Shown here: positions 49,001 to 58,375 of the stretch, one piece after another
How positions within the stretch are numbered: the first letter of the stretch is position 1
How the letters are laid out: the number at the start of each line of letters is the position of its first letter
Source: Isoetes taiwanensis
Lineage: Eukaryota > Streptophyta > Lycopodiopsida > Isoetales > Isoetaceae
Length of the DNA: 64,000 nucleotides
Assembly: GCA_021234155.1 (NCBI GenBank)
Contig: JAJEKV010000057.1
Coordinates: 8,010,856 to 8,074,855 of the forward strand
Direction: 5' to 3'
Notes under the pieces: model-generated
Databases searched by the model: none
What the model saw: only the letters and a program-made list of their open reading frames with translations
Told to the model about the DNA's origin: nothing
Position numbers and translations under genes: made by a program

Positions 49001-49094
49001 ACCTTTGATCTAGATTAAGGTTATTTGTGTACGTCCGGATCAAATTTTGAGATCAAATCCGAGGGAATTACGGTATAACATTATAATATAAAGA
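46030..49094 (-). mobile_element. possible degraded Helitron (minus strand)
   Basis: The right end at 49094 reads A|TCTTTATATTATAATG, then TTATACCGTAATTC on the minus strand, a good match to the family 5' end. On the left near 46040, ACTATTGTTGGGCATAAGTTGG resembles the inner side of the family 3' hairpin but lacks the outer stem arm and CTAG. About 3.06 kb if these belong together. The interior carries no recognised gene. Confidence 0.3.
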
Positions 49095-49584
49095 TGCCAG
49101 CACAATGACCGTTTATTAATGATGCCCACAATAGCGAAATTTGAATACTATATGGTTTTGAAGGTAGTTTATTGATAGTAATTAATTCATGACACATTTA
49201 GGGATCAATAGCGAGAATATGAATAAAGCTATTTTGGGAAGTACTTAGAACAATATGAGTTGTTGGAGGCGCAAACAAATAATGGGTTTGCAACGCGGTG
49301 GCCGTCAAAAGGATGAAGAGATTACGAAAGCATACGTAACGGATCCATTTAAGGTAAAGTTCACATTGGCCGGTTAAGGTTAAAAGGGTCACGGACAGCC
49401 TGCTTATCATTTATATAGGTTCACAGACAAAATATTACCTTTACATTATTTATTCTAATGTGAAGACAAGAGAAAATAATAATGTAAAAAGAGGGAAGAA
49501 TTGCTTAGGCATGCCAGCATTGAAACTGCATCAAGGTCTCTATGATATAAAATACTATACAAATTTTGAAGCCCAAATTGCATA

Positions 49585-49659
49585 TCATTAATGCCATATG
49601 AATCCATGTTGAACCCAATAATTGCCTCATAGCCCAGCAACACTGGGCACCATTACTAG
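49585..49659 (+). mobile_element. Helitron 3' terminus, head of a tandem pair
   Basis: GCCCAGCAACACTGGGC (7-bp stem with one mismatch), then ACCATTACTAG ending at 49659 and followed by T. Terminal CTAG, hairpin position and the following T fit the family consensus. Its 5' end upstream was not located. A second Helitron starts at the very next base. Confidence 0.65.
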
Positions 49660-51781
49660 TCTTATATTATAAAGTTATAGCGTAAGTATGTCATGAAGCA
49701 AACCCTAATTTGTATGGCTTAGATCATTTGATTGCATCCATAGGCCGTGATTTATTGCACAACTTCCCACCACCGCAATTGGCCATGATGTGATCTCTTA
49801 AGAGGAAAGGGTAAAAGAAAAGGGAGGAGGAAAGGGGAAAAGTGAAGGGCAAAAAGGCATAGACAAAAGGGAAAGAGGGAAAGGAGAAAAGGGCAGGGGA
49901 AAAGGGAAGGAGAAAGAAAAAAAAAAGAAAGGGAGAAAGGGAAGGGAAAAAGGACACCAAGAAAAGGGAAAGAGGGAAAGGGAAGGGAAAAGTGAGAAAA
50001 GGAAAAGGGTAGGGGTGGAAAAGGGCATGGGAAAAGGGAAAGGAAAAAGGCGGGGGTGTGGGAAGAAAGAGAGGACATTGGGAAAGGGAAAGGGTAAGGG
50101 GGAAGGGGGAAAAGGGAAGGGAAAAGGACAAGAGGAGAAGGAAAAGAGAAAAAGGGAAGGAAGAAGGGAAGGGAGCGAAAAAAGAAAAAGGGAGGGGGAA
50201 AAGGGAAAGAGGAAAAGAAGAAGGAAGAGGGAAAGGGTACGGAAAGGGAAAAAAGGAAAGCATGGGAAAAGAGAAAGGGAAAGTAACATATGAGGAAGAA
50301 AAGGGCAAGGGAAGAGGGAAAGGGGAAAGGGGAAGAGGAAAAAATGAGGAAAGGGAAAACGAGCATGAAAAAAAGGGGAAGAGGAAAAATGATGGGGAAA
50401 TGGGAAAGTAAAAAGGAAATGGGAATGGGATAAAGGAAAGAGAAAGGGAAAAGAAAAAGAGAGGAAAGGGAAAAGGGCACGTGGAAAAGGGAAAGAGAAA
50501 AGAAAAAGGATGAATGGGAAAAAGGCACGCGGAAAAAGGAAAGGGGAAAAAGGCACGGGCAAAAGAGAAAAAGGGAAAGGGTGAGGAAAAGAAAGAGGAA
50601 TCGAAAAGGAAATGAGAGGATAAAAGGAAAGAGAAAAAAAAGGGATGGGGAAGAGGAAAAGGAGGAAAAGGGAAGGAAAAAAAATGGGTACCGGAAAAAG
50701 GGAAGTAGGAAAGGGTGAGGAAAAAAAGGCATGGGAAAAGGAAAAAGGGGGGAAAGGAAAAACGAGAAGGAAAGGGAGAATGTGAAGGGCAAAAAGGCAT
50801 GGGAAAAAGGGAAAAGGGAAAAGGAAAAAGGGAAGGAATAAATGGCTTGGGAAAGGGAGTAGAAAACGAAAGGGAAAAATGAAGGGAAAAAGGGCACCAT
50901 CAAAAGGGGAAGAGGGAAAGGGTGGGAAAAAGAGGAAAAGGGAAGGGAAAAAGGGGAACTGGAAATGGAAAAGGGAAATGAAACAATAAAAAGGGAGGGG
51001 GAAAGTGGAAAAAAGAATCTGGGAAAAAAAGCAAGAGGAAAAGGGGAAGAAAAAAGGGAGGGGGGAAAGGGCACGAGAAAAGGGGAAGAGGAAAGGGTGA
51101 ACAAAGGGTAAAAGGGAAGCGAAAAGAGCATGCAAATGGAAGCGAAAAAAGGCATGGGGAAAAAGGGACGAGGGAAAGAAAGAGCAAGAAAATTAGAAAA
51201 GAGAAGGAAAGAATGTCATGGGAAAAGGGAAAGGGAAAAGGAAAAATAGAGAGAGCGGAAAAGGGGAAGGAAAGGGTCGGGAAAGGAGGAAAATGGAAGG
51301 GAAAAAAAGGGAACGAAAAAAAGGTGGGGAAAAGAGGAATAGCGAAATGGGAAAAGAGAAGGGGAAAAAGACACAGAAAAAGGGCGAAAGAAAGGGGAAA
51401 AAAGAAGCCAAGAAGAGCCTGGAAAAAGGGAAAAAGTAAAGAAAAAGAGGGAAAGGGTGGGGAAAAGAGGAAAAAAAAAGGAAAGAATCCACCAGGAAAA
51501 GGTTTGGGAAGAAGGGAAAGGGAAGGGCAACATAGGGGGAAACAAGGATGTGAAAAAAAAGAAGAAAAAAAAAGAAGGAAAGAAAGGAAGCATGCAAGGA
51601 AAAGGAAAAAGGGAAGTGTGAAAACGAAGAAAAGGAAAAAGAAAAGAGTAAAAGCAGCGTAAAGAATGGTATCGAATATGTTAACAATGGAGTACTTTTG
51701 TGTTATTCTCTCATTGCTATTGTGTATCATTTACAGGGTCTCAGTCAACTTATGCCCAGCAACGCTGGGCACCGTTCCTAT
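49660..51781 (+). mobile_element. 2.1-kb non-autonomous Helitron filled by a purine minisatellite
   Basis: It starts TCTTATATTATAAAGTTATAG and ends with hairpin TGCCCAGC-AAC-GCTGGGCA, then CCGTTCCTAT before T. The terminus reads CTAT rather than CTAR, a probable mutation. It shares ATCATTTACAG upstream of the hairpin with the element at 58376-60174. Only about 140 bp at each end is ordinary sequence; the rest is the G/A-only array. No protein is encoded; mobility would depend on RepHel supplied elsewhere. Confidence 0.7.
49798..51658 (+). repeat. polypurine minisatellite (GGGAAA-type) of ~1.86 kb
   Basis: The plus strand is almost entirely G and A (GGGAAAAGG, GAAAGGGAAAAAGG), punctuated every 30-100 bp by GGCATGGG, GGCACG or GGACA words. 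It is therefore a decayed tandem repeat rather than a simple microsatellite. Minus-strand frames up to 467 codons of Phe/Pro/Ser/Leu are artefacts of this composition. Confidence 0.85.
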
Positions 51782-53320
51782 TTGCAATATAGACATTTTA
51801 TGTACCACTGTAAAATGGTTGGCATCCACGGAAAACTATGATTATTAGTAGACCAGAATTGTGTTTGGAATTACATAGTTTTGTTAACAGTAAAGCATGG
51901 CAAAAGAAAGCAGAGATGCTGATGTACCATGTCTACACAGATGTATAAACTGCATATACATCTGACCCAGGTACAAACATAAAGCTACAAAGAAGGAACA
52001 AACTTACGCATGCATTTTGGAAGTACCACATCTGAATTTCAGAGTTGTGAAATGAGACTTGATGAATGAGATCGTACCAAAGCAGGTGAGTTGTATCAGA
52101 GCAAGAATTTATGAAGGAAGTAAATATCACACATCGCTACAACAAAAAAATATACCGTCCCATTGGAAGCAAAATATCTTGGCCTTGGTTGCACCCATGA
52201 ATTGGGTTTTGTTCTAGATCTTTTGAGTGAGCCATCTGCAAGAATAACCCAATCATTTTCCCTAAAAGATGGCTGTTGGCCTTGCTAAAAAAAAAACCAA
52301 GGCAAACAATCCACAATTTTAATCCTCGAAACAGAATACTCCATAGAAAATGCCAGTGCAGCTATATAGTTTAAGTAAGCCTGTCCAGTTCATGAATTTC
52401 ATGTAAGGAAAGGTGTGAAGATTTTCCAATCTATAAAGTTCTAGGTTGCATTTGGATCGAACAATTGCAATTGGATCAAACACTGTCTCCTGCAGTAAAA
52501 AAAAGTGCAACATGCTTACTATCACATAAAACCTGAGAACTTATACTAAAATTTGCAACTTACCACACAAATTGGGCATGCAAGATCCATCTTGAATGAC
52601 ATATAATCTTGCATAGTACAACAAATAGTAGGTTTACCATCTTCAAATTTCCAATAACACCAGAAAATCCCTCTAGTAGAGATGGGTTAAGTCGCCGAAG
52701 TGGATAACGTGGATTCAATGTAAGTGCATCGACTTCTTCAAGAACATGGCAACATGTTTGCAAAAGACCGTGGGTGCAAAAAACCACATTAGGTCCTAAA
52801 GATTAATAAAACGATCATTCAACTCCGCCTTTTCCATGGCAAAGACGTGGAGCGATTGTAACGGCTTGGCACAACTTGTAAAAAACATTTTCATCTCTCC
52901 AAAATCAAGTCTTAGTTCAAGCAAATACTTGGCTTATGACAAGATTTCTGAGATTAAGCAAAAAACCTTCAATCTAAACAACTTATACAGACTGTGATGA
53001 GCTTGAAATGTTCTTGTCATGATGCCATGGATGCACATGGACATTCTAATGTCCTATTCCTGCAAAATTGAAACATGTTCAATGCTTAAATATTTACCTT
53101 AGACTCCATTTACCAGTCTCAAATGACAAAACACAAAAGCTATAAAGCCAACAATAATGGGCATGGCCAACGAAGATATTAGATCCATATTCAAATCTCA
53201 AAACAAAACTGCAATTGCCCTGAGATCAGTGCAAAATAAGCAGATTGCTTAACCTAGAATAGAGACATGGAAAGCATACGGATTATAGATAAACCAAGTT
53301 GAATTGTAGCAAAACAACTC
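51782..53320 (-). other. possible host gene fragment (exon-like pieces, minus strand)
   Basis: Minus-strand pieces read like exons with splice signals. One ends DLIHQVSFHNSEIQMWYFQN with donor GC|GTAAGTTT (exon end 52008). One starts after TTTTACTGCAG at 52489 and reads ETVFDPIAIVRSKCNLELY. One around 52640-52760 reads DALTLNPRYPLRRLNPSLLE followed by a donor-like GAAGATG|GTAAAC. They are in plausible gene order only if read right to left. I do not recognise the protein family. This is the best candidate for host genic DNA in the window, but it has no proven start or end and could itself be transposon-carried. Confidence 0.35.
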
Positions 53321-53687
53321 CAACTTGATCAAACTTCATAAGGTTATGCCATGCTTCATGTTGACCAACCTTGAACGTATTTAGACATATATTCATAGAG
53401 GAGTCATGCTTTGCTCGATCAAACCTTAGAGGGGTTATCCTTGCTTGATGAAACTTTAGTTGTAGCAAAACTTTACAGTTACGTCGATCTGCAATAAGAC
53501 CTTAAATCTATTTAGACATAAATCTATAGAGGGATTATGCCTTGCTAAATAAATTATAGAGGGTTTACAGCTTAATCAATCAAACCTTAGAGCGTTATCA
53601 TTGCTCGATCAAACTATGTTTTGGTACAACTTCACAGTTATGTCCTTCGGCGAGTTCATGAAGTGTCAGCACGCTCATAAAACAAAC

Positions 53688-53760
53688 CGACCAAGATGGG
53701 ATTCGAACCCATAATCTCCCGCTCCAGAGGCGAGCGCCTTGTCCATTAGGCCACATGATC
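53688..53760 (-). tRNA. tRNA-Arg-like gene with anticodon changed to CUG
   Basis: 73 nt with cloverleaf arms matching the intact copies: D arm GCC...GGC, anticodon stem CTCGC/GCGGG, T arm ATGGG-TTCGAAT-CCCAT, acceptor GATCATG/CTTGGTC with a T-G wobble and one mismatch. The anticodon loop is CTCTGGA, so the anticodon reads CUG (Gln type) instead of CCG. A box and B box are intact. It could be a silent variant, a mis-specified tRNA or a sequencing error. Confidence 0.55.
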
Positions 53761-54658
53761 ATTGCTTTATTTGATTTTCATCTGAGACACTAGGATGGTT
53801 TGTGTTTTTCTTTTAAGTAAGAAACAAGAATGGTAGGCAACCATCTAAACCTGACTCAAAAAGGATTTTTTTTTATCAACCTTACAACTAGCCGTATATA
53901 AGAACAATCCCACAAAATTCATACATCTGCTAAATCTATCCCTATGGCGTATTATATAGAAAACCATCAACTAACTTGTAATGGATTTCAAAAGAATCTA
54001 AGGACACAAGATTTATAGCTCATTTATATGCCTACTACAGATTGCAGTGTTGCGCCTAATGAAACCTTTGTTTTTGTTCAAAATAATCCAACAGAAATTT
54101 GGCGTATTTCGTAGAAGAGAGAAAAGAAAAAGAAAAAGAGAGTAATTTGGCGTAATTTGGCAGGTTCACATATTACGAATCACTCTTACTTCTTAGTCAA
54201 TATAATGGAGATATGTATGCCTTATATTATATTTTAGAACCAAGTAAGCAACATGTAAAAAATCAACTAATGCTCCAACTTTATCAAACTTCATAAGGTT
54301 ATGCCAATTCTTCATGTTGACCAACCTTGAATGTATTTAGACATATATTCATAGAGGAGTCATGCTTTGCTCGATCAAACCTTAGAGGGGTTATCCTTGC
54401 TTGATGAAACTTTAGTTGTAGCACAACTTTACAGTTACGTCGATCTGCAATAAGACCTTAATTCTATTTAGACATAAATCTATAGAGGGATTATGCCTTG
54501 CTCGATCAATACTTAAAAATAAATTATAGAGGGTTTACAGCTTAATCAATCAAACCTTAGAGCGTTATCATTGCTCAATCAAACTATAGTTGTGGTACAA
54601 CCTCACAGTTATGTCCTTCGGCGAGTTCACGAAGTGTCAGCACGCTCATAAAACAAAC

Positions 54659-54731
54659 CGACCAAGATGGGGTTTGAACCCATAATCTCCCATTCCGGAG
54701 GCAAGCGCCTTGTCCATTAGGCCACATGGTC
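54659..54731 (-). tRNA. tRNA-Arg(CCG)-like gene, weakened anticodon stem
   Basis: 73 nt, anticodon CCG in loop CTCCGGA. The anticodon stem CTTGC/ATGGG keeps only wobble-type pairs with one A-C mismatch, and the T loop is TTCAAAC. Acceptor and D arm are as in the intact copies. Probably decaying. Confidence 0.5.
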
Positions 54732-54797
54732 ATTGCTATATTTGGATTTTCACCTGAGACACTAGGATGGTTTGTGTTTTTCTTTTAAGTAAGGAAC

Positions 54798-54813
54798 AAG
54801 AATGGTAGGCAAC
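54798..54813. repeat. left target-site duplication of the LINE
   Basis: AAGAATGGTAGGCAAC occurs here and again at 58252-58267 after the poly-A tail. In other array units it occurs once, inside AAACAAGAATGGTAGGCAAC. Confidence 0.9.
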
Positions 54814-54929
54814 TTTACTGGACACTTTGTATCAGGACCTGCTCCATTCTCGACAGGGACGTCTTCCAGGTTTTCATGATCGTGATATTTTGGCACAGAT
54901 CCAAGCATAAATCTGGAGGAGCAAATTCA

Positions 54930-57900
54930 GCAAGCAAAGATGAAGGCAGGTCTGCAGTGGTTTCGTGATGGAGACCGTTGTACGGGCTTCTTTTTTCGTG
55001 CAGCTAAGAGGCATCGCATGACATCAACCGTGAGCCGACCAACTCCCGGCAAAGATCGCATAACCACTTCCGCCACGCGTTTTTTATTGAGAAACACCCT
55101 TTCAATCAGAAATGCAAGATGCTGTTTTATCTAGGATTTCCCCCATCATCTCTGGTGAGCAACGCGAGTCAATAGAGGCGGCTGTGGCAGCTGATGATTT
55201 AGGTTCGCAGCCTTTGTGCCAAAAGAGGCAAATGCCGTGTTTGGATGGTTTGCCAATTGAGTTCTTCCAGAGTATTGGGAATGGCTGAGAGCGAGCTGTA
55301 TGATGATTTTCTCGGACTTTCGGGCGGTCCACGCTTTGGATAGAATTCTAAACACAAAGTGCCATCTCACTCATCCCCAAGGTCAAGGATCCTCGACTAT
55401 TTCAGATTGGCGCCCATTACCTTATTGTCGTCCAGATATAAGATCTTCGCCAAGGCTTTTTGCAGAAGGGTAAAGGACATCTTGGCAGAGTCCATCTCAA
55501 CAACCCGGCCAGTTTTTTCCAAAAGTTGCATTTTGAATAATGTTGTTGCCGCTTACGAGGGAATTTATTGGGCACGTAGGCAAAACCTTCCATTGTATAC
55601 CTTAAGCTTGATTTTGCAAAAGCTTATGACGGTGTCATCACCGGGAATTCATGCGCCCAGATCCGAGACTGATTTGGGGAACAGATCACATCAGATATTA
55701 TGAAGCCGCATATCTCCGCCGGGCGATTTCTCGTTCCATGGTGAGCCGTACATGCCTTTTCACTTTCCGTGGTATTCGCCAGTTTGCCCTTTACACCATT
55801 GCTTTTCACAATTGTTGCGTAGGCTTTGTCACAGTTATTCACCATTGCAACGACAGAGGGACTTCTCCATGGTCTTGCAATGGAGGACGGACACAAGAGG
55901 TGTGCAATCAATATGCGACGACACGCTCCTCTTCCTAATCGCTAATGATGAGAATCTTGTCTGTCAAAAATGATTTTAGATACTTTTTCACCGGCTTCCT
56001 GTTCTTGTGGGGTGGCGTAAGTGTACTCGGACATTGGATAATCCGTCCGCATGTGTTCACAATTATCCATGGAAATTACTTGGCGCATGGATAGGCCATC
56101 AAATTGTTGGGGATTCCAGTTGGCATCCATGTTACTATGGGGGGCTGCATGGGAGGAGATCATTAGGGGTTTGGAGAAGCACTTGTTCCGTGGTCCATCG
56201 CTAAGTTGTCTCTTATATGGTCGACATTACAAAGGGCCAAGTCGGTCCTTAGTAGTACCCATGTTTATATGGCATCCTTACGCTAGCACCACGATCAAAG
56301 TGCATGAGCTCATTGCAATAGTTCGAACTTTTATTTGGGCGTGTACTAAGGAAGGTGTCAGGTTAAGGTGGCTTGATCGGTGCATCCTTCCAAAATGGGC
56401 GGTGTGGTCCGGGTATCGATGGACTTCTTCTTTGAGCAATGTTGTTAAAAAACTCGTTTTTTATTTTTAAAGTACCTCTATAAAAATCCTCACGTTTTTT
56501 AAAGGATTTTTATGATTTGGTATGGCAAAAAAAAAAAAAAAAAAACATTCTTTACACTGCTTTATTGAACATATTTGCTACTGTTAAAATGCACATTTTT
56601 GCTACAAATTATAAGATGTAGCATGCCAATAAGTAAGTCAGAAGCTTATGCTGCTATTAGAAACTATTAAGTTCAAGTACAAAGATATCATAGCTGTTTT
56701 GTCATGCAACTCTTAAGAAAGTTCAGAAAAACATTATTATTGAGGTTAAGAAGTATAAGAATTTTATATACAAGGATAAATAAGTTCAAGAATATCATAT
56801 ATTTGAATTAAAAAAATCACAGCCTAGGATTTTTAAAGATTTTTAAGGATTTTAAAGATTTTTAACGTATTTTATATGAAATACGTTTTTAAAGATTTTT
56901 TTCAAAAATTTTAAAAATCTTCAAAAAAAAAAAACGCTTTTAAACGCATGGGATTTTGACGCACTTAACAACATTGCTGCGCAGCAAAGTGCTTATTTCA
57001 AAGTTCATTTGGAGACTCACAATGGTGAGGATGACTCTCCGGTTCACGCCTTCTTAGACAAGCTCTTGGTCATCATCCCCTCTAGGCAAAGGTCAAGCCA
57101 CCCTACCTTGGGCTTTATTTGGGACCAAAAGAATTTTCCAAGTGCTTCTCCATTTTTTGCGGGCTTATTGGCGACATGGGAGGGGCTCCCGACATCTTTT
57201 ATGCCCCTCTATCCACACCCTATTGGAGACTCCATGGTGGTGGGCTAATCCGCACCCCTCGGCACCTCCATTGGCCTTTCCTCGCTTCATCCCCTTACAT
57301 AGAGACGATGGGTTCTTGCAGTGTTGTCTCTATTCAAGCATGGTATGAGGAGGGGCTCCGCCTCGCTGTCTTTTTTCGTGCAGTTCTCGTGCCTGTTGGG
57401 ATACATCTCTATGGGAGAAGGCTTTAAAAAATTTGCTCTTTATAGTGCAAGTTGGTGTTGCCGAAAGGGTGCCATGGGGACCGCTTGTGAAAGTATTCAC
57501 AAAGGCAAGCAATTTGTGTCGACAAGATATCGCCTTCTTTTAGCACCACAACCCCTCCGGTTGCGGATGGGTGGCACCTACATGTTCCATGCCCACTTTG
57601 TGTCATGTATACGGCGATGGCTTTGGGATAGGTGGCTCCACCCTAAAGTCTCATCTTTGTGGTGGCAGGTTATCCATTGTGCTGCGGGTTAATGCCTTTC
57701 GACATCGCTATGATCCTCGCATATCTGCGGTATGCTGTACCGTCTTTTCGGACGTTGAGACTCTTTGAGCATTGTCTCTTTGATTGTCCCGAGGTTCAAC
57801 CGGCGTGGTCCTGGCTACAAGGTTTGTTCAAAAAGACATTGGACCGCCGACGGCATCCCTTTGGCGTCCTATCCCAACGCATGGCCTCCAAACAAACAAA

Positions 57901-58010
57901 GGGCATTTGATCTCGGTTCGCTTGGCTCTATGGTCGATATGGAACGCCGCAGACACCACATCTTTCGTGGCATTTATTCATCCGCACACATGTTATTATA
58001 GTGGCCTTAA
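54930..58010 (+). pseudogene. LINE ORF2 relic (reverse transcriptase plus zf-RVT)
   Basis: Open pieces at 54940-55134, 55359-55703, 55752-55973, 56007-56470 and 57009-57910 fall in changing frames but keep the order of plant LINE ORF2. That order is an upstream linker with W-x-x-x-G-D, RT motifs, a C-terminal region, then the CxxC/H-type zinc-binding domain (HCLFDCP). RT in this family copies the LINE RNA at the nicked target. The catalytic pair appears as DD in CDDTLLFL, the expected Ala being replaced by Cys or lost in a frameshift. Confidence 0.75.
56435..56978. mobile_element. 544-bp MITE with 14-bp perfect terminal inverted repeats
   Basis: AGCAATGTTGTTAA at the left is the exact reverse complement of TTAACAACATTGCT at the right. 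The interior is AT-rich with an A run and repeated GGATTTTTAA/AAAGATTTTT, and encodes nothing. It splits the LINE coding region. No clear target duplication was seen, so the superfamily stays open. Confidence 0.7.
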
Positions 58011-58251
58011 AAAGATATTGACAACGCTGCAAAGTGTTCCTCCCTTTGACTCGAACCGGTGGAACGATCTCGAATTCAATCTTCAATTGATTCTTATCAT
58101 TAGTTTCCTATTCTCGAGTAAGTACATTGTGCTCCGTGCTCGTTATCCCGTGGCATCTTTGTGTGCTTACACGCTTAGATGAGATATGTAAATTTTGTAT
58201 TTTTTCTCTGATTAATAAACTTTTTGGCTTTCGGCCCTTCAAAAAAAAAAA

Positions 58252-58267
58252 AAGAATGGTAGGCAAC
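58252..58267. repeat. right target-site duplication of the LINE
   Basis: AAGAATGGTAGGCAAC, identical to 54798-54813, after which the array unit continues with CATCTAAACC. Confidence 0.9.
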
Positions 58268-58375
58268 CATCTAAACCCGACTCCAAAGGATTTTTTTTAT
58301 CAACCTTACAACTAGTCAGATATAAGAACAATCCCACAAAAATTCATACATCCGCTAAATCTATCCTTATGGCGA

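Larger units (their letters stand above)
54814..58251 (+). mobile_element. 5'-truncated plant LINE with poly-A tail, containing a MITE
   Basis: It is flanked by a 16-bp target duplication and ends AATAAAC...TTTCGGCCCTTC followed by an A run (58241-58251), the structure left by target-primed reverse transcription. The interior encodes a broken RT: GLQWFRDGDRCTGFFFRAAK (54946-55005), WRPITLLSSRYKIFAKAF (RT fingers, ~55400), an ADDTLLFL-like active-site region read as CDDTLLFLIANDEN (55910-55960), and a zinc-binding RVT tail, FEHCLFDCPEVQPAWSWLQ (57760-57820). The endonuclease domain is absent, so the copy is 5' truncated. The MITE at 56435-56978 splits it. Many frameshifts; not active. Confidence 0.85.

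Noticed and set aside
49724-51730. Minus-strand open frames of up to 467 codons rich in Phe, Pro, Ser and Leu
   Set aside because: They are translations of the purine-only minisatellite. A pyrimidine strand rarely forms stop codons, so frames stay open in all phases; all three overlap and have no domain.
51750-51771. GC-rich hairpins TGCCCAGC-AAC-GCTGGGCA as transcription terminators or riboswitch stems
   Set aside because: They recur at fixed distance from CTAG ends in several elements in both orientations, so they are Helitron 3' hairpins.
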